Shown here: one piece after another, positions 55,991 to 64,000 of the stretch | Numbering within the stretch: position 1 is the stretch's first letter | Layout of the letters: each line of letters begins with the position of its first letter | NCBI GenBank assembly: GCA_948567375.1 | Contig: OX419760.1 | Span: forward strand, 48,050,001 to 48,114,000 | Source: Lunularia cruciata | Lineage: Eukaryota > Streptophyta > Marchantiopsida > Lunulariales > Lunulariaceae | Length of the DNA: 64,000 nucleotides | Direction of reading: 5' to 3' | Notes under the pieces: generated by a model | The model's database searches: none | What the model was told of the DNA's origin: nothing | Seen by the model: the letters and a program-made list of their open reading frames with translations, nothing else | Translations under genes and position numbers: made by a program

Positions 55991-56701
55991 TGTAAAAGAC
56001 CGAAACCAAGGAGAGAAATAGGAGAATGGAAACTCACATTGAGACACTTGAATGAGGGAAAACTCCAAATGCTTAGCATGAGCTTCGGCTTTGGTATTTA
56101 TAAGTAGCATACAAGGCCCTTGAGAAGCTTCTCAAGAAGCTTCCTCAAGCCGCTTTCTTAGAGTGCAAGCCAAGTTAACTAGGAAGCTTCTCAAGAAGCT
56201 TCCTTCTAGAAGCCGCCTACTTGGCGTGCAAGCTAAGCTAGTTGGAAGCTTCTAGAAGCTACTTACTTAAGGTGCAAGCTAAGCTGACCAGGAAGCTTCC
56301 TACATACTTCCGGAATATTCTAGGCTAATTTGTCTTATGTGCTACTTCGTGATCTTGACTGACTTTGTCGCTAAACTCCATATTGTTACATATTCCCCCG
56401 CTGCTAGTTGGTGACGTCCTCGTTGCCAGTGAAGCTTCAAATTCCTGGATGGCAGTCTGTGCATTGTGGAGGTGAGAAAGAGGTTCCTAGGTGGCATCAT
56501 GAAGGGGATACCCTTTCCAAAGGACCTTGTACTCCGTATGTTGGCAACGGCCTCGTTGAATATGGCGACGCGCAAGGATACGATCAACTTTGTACTCCTC
56601 ATGATCATTGATAGGGATAGGAAGAGGGGGAGGTTGCACTCAAGAGGAAAAGGAAGAGGGTTTAGGAACAAAGGGTTTCAACTTGGAAACATGAAAGACA
56701 A
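55991..56701 (-). mobile_element. Chromovirus element F, 3' end only (LTR plus chromodomain part)
   Basis: Minus-strand 3' LTR of family Y (55991-56390), next to the polypurine tract (CGGGGGAATA at 56400-56391) and the pol end with the chromodomain (about 56560-56400). At 56702 element D begins in the opposite orientation, directly after GACAA. In element E the same place reads GACAAGATGGAT, so D is inserted in F. The rest of F must lie beyond D, but it is not seen in the window. Confidence 0.85.
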
Positions 56702-57127
56702 TGTAACAATATGGAGTTTAGTGACGAAGTCAGTCAGGCTCACGAAGTAGCACAAAAGACAAATTAGCCTAGAATATTCTGGAAGTATCTAGGAAGCTTC
56801 TTGGGAAGCTTCCCGGTTAGCTTAGCTTGCACCTTAAGTAAGTAGCTTCTAGAAGGAAGCTTCTAGAAGCTTCCAACTAGCTTAGCTTGCATGCCAAGTA
56901 GGCGGCTTCTAGAAGGAAGCTTCTTGAGAAGCTTCCTAGTTAACTTGGCTTGCACTCTAAGAAAGCGGCTTGAGGAAGCCTCTTGAGAAGCTTCTCAAGG
57001 GCCTTGTATGCTACTTATAAATACCAAATCCAAAGCTCATGCTAGGCATTTGGAGTTTTCCCTCATTCAAGTGTCCCAATGTGAGTTTCCATTCTCTTAT
57101 TTCTCTCCTTGGTTTTGGTCTTTTACA
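56702..57127 (+). repeat. 5' LTR of element D (family Y)
   Basis: TGTAACAATATGGAG at the start and GGTCTTTTACA at the end, 426 bp. About 80 percent of its U3 consists of repeated AAGCTTCT/TAGCTTGCA phrases. Inverted relative to the F LTR 55991-56390, with 311 bp between them. Confidence 0.92.
56847..57023 (+). promoter_or_regulatory. Heat-shock-element array and TATA box in the U3 of element D
   Basis: Alternating GAA/TTC pentamers with 2-bp spacing: TTCTAGAA at 56847-56854, GAAGCTTCTAGAAGCTTC at 56856-56873 (four perfect units), TTCTAGAA at 56907-56914 and GAAGCTTC at 56916-56923, followed by GAGAAGCTTC near 56926. A TATA box, TATAAATA, is at 57016-57023. Spacing of about 100-170 bp to the TATA box fits an upstream promoter. 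Heat-shock factors bind nGAAnnTTCn arrays; that the LTR is heat-induced is inference. Confidence 0.65.
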
Positions 57128-57398
57128 TTGGTATCAGAGCAGGAATGGGATGGATGGAATTTATGGACCACCAAATCCACTTTCGCCAAACCATTGGGAC
57201 TTTCATGTCCAAATATTACCAAAGCATCGTTTCATACAATTCATCACCTCATGCTTTGGGCAAGATTTTCTACATATGATCACCGTGTCAGAGGAACCCT
57301 TGATACTTCCAATTGTAACTTATGGAGAACGGTGGACGTGTTGTATCTATGTGTTAATCAAGTAGATAAATTGAGGGTAGTGGAATAGAGTAGTAGCG

Positions 57399-58298
57399 AT
57401 GGTGGCAAAACCGGATGTTATCCTTGCAATACAACAACAAATCAAGCATCTTACTCGATTGTTGGATGAATGAGACTAGCAATGACGAGAATAGATAGAC
57501 AGAGCGCCAGTTTGAGATGGAGAAGATCGCATTTGATTTCTGAAACCCAAGGTGTTTGGAGGCAAGAATCTTCCAAGCACAATGGAGAATTTTGTGTTTG
57601 ACTGTGAACGTTACTTTGAAGCCACCAATCTTCAAGATGAGCAAAAACAAATTCTCTTGGCTTCTAGCCAGTTGGATGGCGTGGCAAAACTTTGGTGGTG
57701 ATTCCGAGTAGAAAGAGCTGAACAACAAATTGTTACACCAATTTTGACATGGGCAGAATTCAAGGATGCAATACTTGGTCAATTTCAGACTATAAATGCC
57801 ACCCGAGCTGCACGAGATAAATTGGCGGAGTTGAGGCAAATTGGCTCAATGAGAAGCTACATCACACAATTTCAGAATATCATCATGCAAATTCTAGATA
57901 CCCAAGAAGGTGAAGTTCTGGATCGATTTGTGCAAGGATTGAAGTCACAAACCAGATTGGAAGTGACCATGCGAGAACCACAAAATGTAGAAGAAGCCAT
58001 GCAATTGGCTGAGCGTTTTGATTCCTTAGTTGCGACAACTTGGTCTCAACCTCGACCTACACAAAACCTACCAGTACCACGAGTGGAAGAACCGGTACCA
58101 ATGGAGATTGATGCTATCCAACAAAGACCACTTGGCACAGTAGATAGAGAAAGATTACAACAAAATGGAGGTTGTTTTTATTGTCGCCAGTTGGGGCATC
58201 ACATTGCTGAATGTCCACTCAAGAATGGACGACCTCGACAAGTTGCCAAAGTGGAGGTTGTGGAGCGGAATGATCAAGGAAACAAAGAATCCCAGTAG
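57399..58298 (+). pseudogene. gag of element D
   Basis: One frame from ATG at 57399 to TAG at 58296, with several in-frame stops before 57744 (near 57468 and 57530), then clean. Capsid core: NFVFDCERYFEATNLQDEQK, then TWAEFKDAILGQFQTI and QNIIMQILDTQEGEVLDRFV. The zinc knuckle CFYCRQLGHHIAEC is at about 58173-58214, followed by a basic tail. Gag coats the RNA and forms the particle. The frame could be repaired by few changes, but this copy is not functional. Confidence 0.88.
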
Positions 58299-58324
58299 GA
58301 GATTTCGAGCCGCCTATTGGGAGC

Positions 58325-59665
58325 TTGATTAGTTCCAATGGGATTGAAGGCTCGACCTATGCAAGTCTACTTCACTTGCAAGGTATGATATGTAATCGGG
58401 GTTGTAGGATTTTGGTTGATTCTGGAAGTTCAGAGAATTGCATGTCTATGCAAGTAGCAAAGGAATTGGATATTCCTATCAAGCCAATGATTGGAAGTAG
58501 TTTGATGATGGCGGATGGTAGAAAAGGTTCTACATTCCGCACCTCGCATCCTGTTACCTTCAAGATTGGAAAGGAGTATTTGGAGTGTATGAGGTTTGTA
58601 GTGGCACCTCTACACTATGATATCATTTTGGGTCTACCTTGGCTTGAACATCATAAGGTTCAATTCGATTGGACCCGACGTCAAATTCAAGTACAACACC
58701 AAGGTAGGAATTTCCAATTAGGTTGTCTGGTACCTCTGAGTAAGACACCTAAGAATAGTCAGTCCCAAGATGGGAAGTTTGTTGAGAAGGTAGCCATAGA
58801 GCAAATCTGGAAGGGAGATGAATCCCAAGATGGGAAGTTTGCCAGGAAGGCAACCATGGAGCAAGCTTGGAAGAGAGATGAGTCCCTAGAAGGGAAGTTT
58901 GTTAATGAAGCAACCATAGAGCAAGCTTTGGAGGAAGATAAGTCTGTATTTGCAGTGTGGATCAAGCCGATTGCACAAGAACAATCTGAGGAGGGCCAAG
59001 TGCCGCATCAAGCAACGGTTGATCGGATAGTTCAGGAGTTTGCAGATGTGTTTCCGGATGATCTGCCAAAGGGATTACCCTTTGATCGAGGTATGCCCTT
59101 CAAGATTGAGTTATTGCTAGGGAGTACTCCAGTGAGTAGACCAATCTATCGGCTCTCACCAAAGGAGTTGGAGGAGTTGCAAACAATACTTATAGAGTTG
59201 TTAAAGAAGGACTTCATACAACATAGTACCTCTGCGTGGGGAGCACCGGTACTATTTGTTCCAAAGAAGGATGGAGGACTTCGATTCTATATTGATTACC
59301 GTGGGCTCAATAAGCAAACCGTGAAGAATGCATATCTCTTGCCTTGGATCAATGACCTGCTTGATCAATTAAGTGGAGCACGCTACTTTTCTAAGCTAGA
59401 TCTTTGTAGTGGCTATTGGCAAATTCCTATTGAAGGAGAGGACGTGCAAAAGACTGCCTTTTGCACAAGGTATGGACATTTTGAGTGGAGAGTTCTACCT
59501 TTTGGACTCACTAATGCTCCAGTAGTCTTCATGGATCAGATGCATCGGGTGTTGGATGGACTATTGGATCAGTCCGTGGTAGTGTTCTTAGATGATATCT
59601 TAATCTATAGTAGGACAGAGGCAGAACACAAGAATCATGTGCGAGAAGTCCTAAGACGACTATGA
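58325..59665 (+). pseudogene. Protease and reverse transcriptase of element D, long open frame
   Basis: 446 open codons. Protease: [17 protein letters not shown] with intact D-S-G-S, then a [14 protein letters not shown] end block. The linker contains a three- to four-fold repeat of about 20 residues (SQDGKF..KA.EQ.WKRDES, about 58755-58940). [89 protein letters not shown], and catalytic [17 protein letters not shown] stop at 59663 ends the frame, and a deletion near 59803 follows. Best preserved pol in the window. Confidence 0.92.
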
Positions 59666-60127
59666 CAGTGGAAATTCTACTGCAAGAAGTCAAAGTGTGC
59701 TTTTTGGCAGAAGGAGGTTACTTTCTTGGGTCATAAGATCTCATCAGAGGGGATCAAGATGGAAGAAGAGAAGATCAAGGCCATTACTGATTGGCCTACC
59801 CCAAAGTACGAGCATTCAATGGATTGGCCAGTTTTTACCAACGGTTTATCCACTATTATGCTCACGTGGCCGCACCATTGACTGACCTCTTGGGAAAGAA
59901 CTCGAGCTTCCAATGGACCACCAAGCATGAAGAAGCATTCCAAAAGTTAAAGCATATGGTATCTTCAAGACCCCTTCTTCAACCATATGATCCTCAACTA
60001 CCTTGTGTGGTTGATTTTGATGCTTGTAACTTTGCAATTGGAGCTGTGTTGCAACAAGAATTTCCAGATGGACTACATCCTATTGCCTTTGTGTCTTGCT
60101 GACTAAATACAGCTGAATGAAATTACT
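59666..60127 (+). pseudogene. RNase H start of element D
   Basis: After the stop at 59663 the text continues (WKFYCKKSKCAFWQKEVTFL) and, after a small deletion at about 59803, at 59791-60102: KVRAFNGLASFYQRFIHYYA, FQWTTKHEEAFQKLKHMVSS, VVDFDACNFAIGAVLQQEF. This is the RT connection and first RNase H strands, with the first RNase H Asp visible (VVDFDA). The sequence is cut by the X LTR at about 60128. Confidence 0.85.
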
Positions 60128-60759
60128 CTCCTCCAAGGAAGCTCCACCATAGGATTAGGCACACAGATAGGTGACATGGTAGCATGCTCCACCCTTGGAT
60201 TACTTACTTGGATGAGTGACATGTTGGTCTAGGTCCTATCTGGTTGGTCAAAAAAGCTTTGACTGGAGGGAATCTTTTAGTGAATCTTCTTGTAGGAGTC
60301 TCAGAATCACGTAAGGTACCATTGGAAAGCTTTCAACAAGACAAACCAGGGGGAGGGAAGGCCTGCCTTTCCTCCAATTGGGGGGGGGGGATCTGTATAT
60401 TTTTTAGGCCTAATTCATCTATTTAGGCCTCCGAAATTGCCTTCAAAGATTTCAGGCATATTTTGGTTCCTACTCTATTAGTAGAAGTCCCCTTTTGGTG
60501 ATACCTCTTTCTGATCTATTTATTCCATCATGTGTAACATCTTTCCAGATGTTACCAAACCAATTCTCACCTTTAAATTAGATGTCTAGCTATTGGTTCT
60601 AAGGTTCTCAAGTCTATTTCAGTTTTTGCTCTATTAGTAGAAGTACTCTTTTGGTGATACTTCTATCTGATCTATTTTTACCATCATGTATAATATCATT
60701 CTAGATGTTACCAAACCAAATTTCACATCTAGATCATATGGATAGCTCTTGGTATTACA
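60128..60759 (-). repeat. LTR fragment of family X, two-module form
   Basis: On the minus strand it starts TGTAATACCAAGAGC (end at 60759) and lacks its 3' end. The start module recurs about 157 bp further in (near 60592). A G10 run at 60382-60391 is a local error-prone tract. It truncates element D on its left. Confidence 0.8.
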
Positions 60760-63636
60760 GAAACCCATGTTGTGCTAGCTTGTGGTTTCCAAGGTGGTTT
60801 CTACCTCCACATGTGTGAAAGTCATAGATGGTCCATATCATGAACATAGCTAAATTGCACTCAATTGCAAATTAAAGTTTATGACTACAATTGTCAAAAG
60901 TACAACATACTCTTTAGGATGTTTTATTGGACTTGTAAGCTATAAACAAGACAAAAAATGCATGAGCATGTGTTAAAGATCATACAATGAGGTACATAAT
61001 GAGCTATAAGTATTTTTCCCTTAAATCACTATAACTTTAGTTCAAAATGCAAACTTATTGCATAGTGTTGTATCATTGCTTTTAAGTCTTGCACAATCAT
61101 ATCTTGTGCCTTGCTCAAGGCTAATGTTGGGTTGTTCAAGGTTTAGGATAAGCAATCCAATTTTCAGTTTGGTACTTAATTTGTCTAGATTTCTCTTTGA
61201 AGATATGGAGATATCTTTTGCTTGGTGATTTCACATGTTTTCTTAACCTCTCATCTTCAATTTGTCTACTCTCATACTCAAAGCTTGTAAATCTAAAATG
61301 AAGCAATTTGTAACTACAAGCATTCTATTGATCAAGGTTGCATTCAAGTACATGTGATGATTGGTACCATGTAATCGCTCATGTGACAACAATCCTTCAA
61401 TGCTTTGTATCTTGATTGTTACTATACTAATTCAAGTACATGTGATGATTGTTACCGTGTAATCGCTCATGTGACAAAAATCCTTGCAATGCTTTGTATC
61501 TTGATTGTTACTACACTAAGTCAAATCTGGAGTTTTATCAAATCTATCTAAATGATGTTTGCAAATGAAGTAAGTTGGACTGCAATGCAACATTTTTGCT
61601 TCATATCCTTTTGTCTTTTGGGTTTTCTGGGCATGCAAGTCAACATGGATGGTGAAGTGATGGATGTAGGAACTAAAAAATCCTCTCCAATTGCACCACT
61701 CATGGAGCCAAATATTGGCCACCATAACCACAACCATAACCAACCAAGTGTATTTTTGCATTAAAATTTTTTTATGGATACTTTTGTAATTCCAAACTTG
61801 TCAAAGACATTTGTGTAAATTTCACTATTATAAATGTTACATTTATCTACTCATTGATCATCTTGGATATACAAATCTAGTCATAGGAATGATTATGATC
61901 CTAGGTAGACTATATTTTAGAGTTATAAAAACTAGTTTTCCATGTTGTGCTAATTCAATAAGTTTCTTCTTGCAATTCATAATGAGTTTAGACATGATTT
62001 TTACTTCTCACTTGATTGATTTGCAAATGATCTCTTGGATGAATTAGTATAGTTTTTATTTCTCTTATTCTTGCAATGATATCTTTGCTTTACTTGAGTG
62101 TGCTTGTAGGATAGAGATGGCTAATAGAGTTTGCAACTTCCAAGTTGTGATTAGATTACCTTACAAGAGAAGTTTATTTGAGGTACTCATTTTAAGAATG
62201 TAGGATCTTGGTTAGGTTGGAGAGTATGGAAGGTTAAACCTTAAAAATTTTCAATAGAAGGAGTATTATTAGAGATCTTTGTATATATTATATCTTAATA
62301 TATTACTTTCTTGCACATTCATTGTGCACAATCCCACACTTCTCTTAAAGAAGCTTGTCAAAACAGTTTATACACATCTTAGAGATATTTATGAAAGAAA
62401 GTGATCTCTCTAATGATTCTACAAAGTTATTCTAAGTGGTTGTAAGAGTAGAAAAGAGGTATAATAATTTTAATTAAGTAATATTTTAATTAATTTAAGA
62501 GGTAGACTAATATTTTAATTAGTCATTTGATATTAGTTGACTACTTGCAGTACAATTGAAAAGGATATAAATAGTATAAGACCAATTGCTATTGGGGAGG
62601 TTATCTTATTCATTTGTAGCCATATCATTGTCTTTCAACACTAGTGTAAGCCTTGTGCATGATACATGGGGTAGAAAAGCCCCCTCCTCACCCAAAGTTG
62701 TCATCCTCAAAGATATTCCTAAAGGCAATTTCATTGGTAGTTCGCATCTCTGGAGGCAATTCCATCCATCAGGTAGTTTTGTATGTCATCCTTGTCGCAT
62801 AGGTACCCATTCCTATCCTTAAAGCTAATTCCATCCATCACCCCCATCCTCTCCCATCCTCTTGATCCCTAGGTACTTACCCAATTATTGCACTATTGTC
62901 ATAGAGTGACAATTGTGTTTTAAAGGTTTGTAAGATTATTGTCACTTCTAAAAAATACTTTTGTCCATATCAATTTGGAGTTGTTGCATCAAGGTGTTAT
63001 GAGGGTGATTTATTGGCATTAAAGCAATCTAAGATAATCATCCAAATTGTGTTTTTCTGTAAGTGGATGTTACTTTCTAAAGCACTTCATATACATCCAT
63101 CTCTCTAGAATCTAAGGAGATAGTGTTATATCTTTCATATAGTCTTTCTACTATTCCCCTTCTTCTCTATACTACCAAGATAGCTTCTCATAGGATGGAT
63201 TCCTTGTTCTTCAATCAGTTACAAATAAATAACAAGTAGATCCCTTATGGAGATCTTTATTTATCATGGCTCATTTCTTAGTTCTTTGATCTATTACTTT
63301 GGTTATGCCAAGGTATGCCTTTCTCTCATTGACTAAAAATATACACATTACATACCCTATAGACTAGATTAGGCTAACCTTTGGCTACTTGACTACCAAA
63401 ATTCATCTTGTAAGCTTAAGAATCAAGATGTCAAATTGTAGAGCTAAGTCCAGTTTAAGTATTTCTCCTCACATCTAGCTTCTAGAAGGGTGTATCACAT
63501 CTACAAATGGCTAAATTTTTTTGAGGATGCTAGTAAAATTCAAGGATTTTATCATATGTTTTAAGACAATGCTCTTGTAGAAGACATTCTTCATGTAAAT
63601 AGCCTTCTTCTTTTAGTTGATCTATATGTGGCATTT
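60760..63636. other. Geneless DNA
   Basis: No supported gene. It holds the 88-bp tandem duplication at 61343-61519. ORFs at 61552-61764, 61811-62047 and 62586-62822 have no recognised domain. AT-rich tracts with repeated TTTTAATTAA occur near 62470-62520. Confidence 0.5.
61343..61519 (+). repeat. Tandem duplication, two units of 88 bp
   Basis: TTCAAGTACATGTGATGATT begins at 61343 and again at 61431. Both units run through TAATCGCTCATGTGACAA and CTTTGTATCTTGATTGTTAC, with about six differences. Confidence 0.92.
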
Positions 63637-64000
63637 TGTAACAATATAGAATTTACCAAGTTAGTTGAGACTCATAAAATAGCAAATAGACCAAATTAGC
63701 CAAAAATTATAGGAATATTCTAGAAACATCTAGGAAGCTACTTGATACCTTCCAAGTATTGGGTAATGTGCATGCCAAGTGGTGACTTCTAGGAGGAAGC
63801 TACCTTAGCTTGTATGCCTAGTAGGTGGCTTCTAGAAGGAAGCTTTCTAACTAGCTTAGCTTGCACGCCAAGTAGGCGGCTCCTAGAAAGAAGATTCTTG
63901 AGAAACTTCCTACTTAGCTTGGCCTACAAGAAAGGGTTTTTTAGAAAGTTTCTTGAGAAGCTTCTCAAGAGCCTTGTATGCTTCCCTATAAATACCAAAG
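63637..64000 (+). repeat. LTR of family Y, running off the window end
   Basis: Starts TGTAACAATATAGAA, plus orientation, and ends at the window edge in CTATAAATACCAAAG, the TATA region of the family. No polypurine tract precedes it, so it is a 5' or solo LTR of another insertion, not the missing 3' LTR of element D. It carries the same CTTCTAGAAGGAAGCTT heat-shock-like phrases. Confidence 0.88.

Larger units (their letters stand above)
56702..60127 (+). mobile_element. Chromovirus element D, 5' LTR to RNase H, 3' part replaced
   Basis: Plus-strand element of family Y: 5' LTR 56702-57127, primer binding site TGGTATCAGAGC (57129-57140), gag, protease, RT, start of RNase H. At about 60128, within the codons that normally continue NYSVYDKELL, it joins an X LTR fragment in minus orientation. 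Integrase, chromodomain and 3' LTR are missing. The coding part is the best preserved of the three Y copies. Confidence 0.9.

Noticed and set aside
62586-62822. 78-codon plus-strand ORF near a TATAAATA-like motif
   Set aside because: No domain, and no LTR ends or target duplications to support a retroelement there.
63637-64000. 3' LTR of element D
   Set aside because: No polypurine tract precedes it and 2.9 kb of unrelated DNA and an X LTR fragment separate it from D; it is better read as a separate insertion.

Overview
The window looks like nuclear DNA of a land plant with a large, repeat-rich genome. Three split or compact host genes sit in a sea of nested LTR retrotransposons (Ty3/gypsy and Ty1/copia), non-LTR (LINE-type) insertions and decayed DNA transposons. 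I cannot place the species. Some retroelement features would fit a non-flowering plant, but that is a guess.

Layout. 1-9.6 kb: nested gypsy elements. A minus-strand element B (5' LTR 8881-9620, tRNA-Met primer site, decayed gag-protease-RT) has received a plus-strand gypsy element A (window start to 5111) and a solo LTR of A's family (5563-6252). 9.6-12.7 kb: a gag-like minus-strand remnant and another LTR. 12.7-15.8 kb: AT-rich, geneless. 15.8-20 kb: the host gene island, with an intact FAM32A-like gene (15832-16209, +), a possible unknown minus-strand gene (16461-17004) and a complete nine-exon NSA2 ribosome-biogenesis gene (17331-19966, -). 20.4-22.8 kb: a cluster of four LINE insertions, each with a clear target-site duplication. 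23.7-24.9 kb: a PIF/Harbinger transposase remnant. 26029-31461: a full-length gypsy chromovirus (E) with target duplication ATGGA. 31.7-36.9 kb: four LTRs of family X in or beside an unclassified ORF-bearing remnant. 39531-44412: a full-length copia element (G) with duplication AGGAG. 45038-46138: the best LINE copy. 46974-52380: a host gene for a multi-pass membrane protein with a C-terminal SAM domain; its single 4-kb intron holds a copia element (H). 54.5-56 kb: a Mutator-like remnant. 56-60.1 kb: two further chromovirus copies in inverted orientation (F, D). 60.1-64 kb: an X LTR fragment, geneless DNA and another chromovirus LTR running off the end.

The most interesting system is the LINE family. 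Its C-terminal protein carries a CCHC knuckle followed by what looks like a PD-(D/E)XK restriction-like endonuclease, not the apurinic-type nuclease usual for plant LINEs. At least five copies have 9-14 bp target duplications, including tail-only insertions of 41-66 bp, and they have no poly(A) tail. Second is the chromovirus LTR family Y, whose promoters carry arrays of perfect heat-shock elements upstream of a TATA box.
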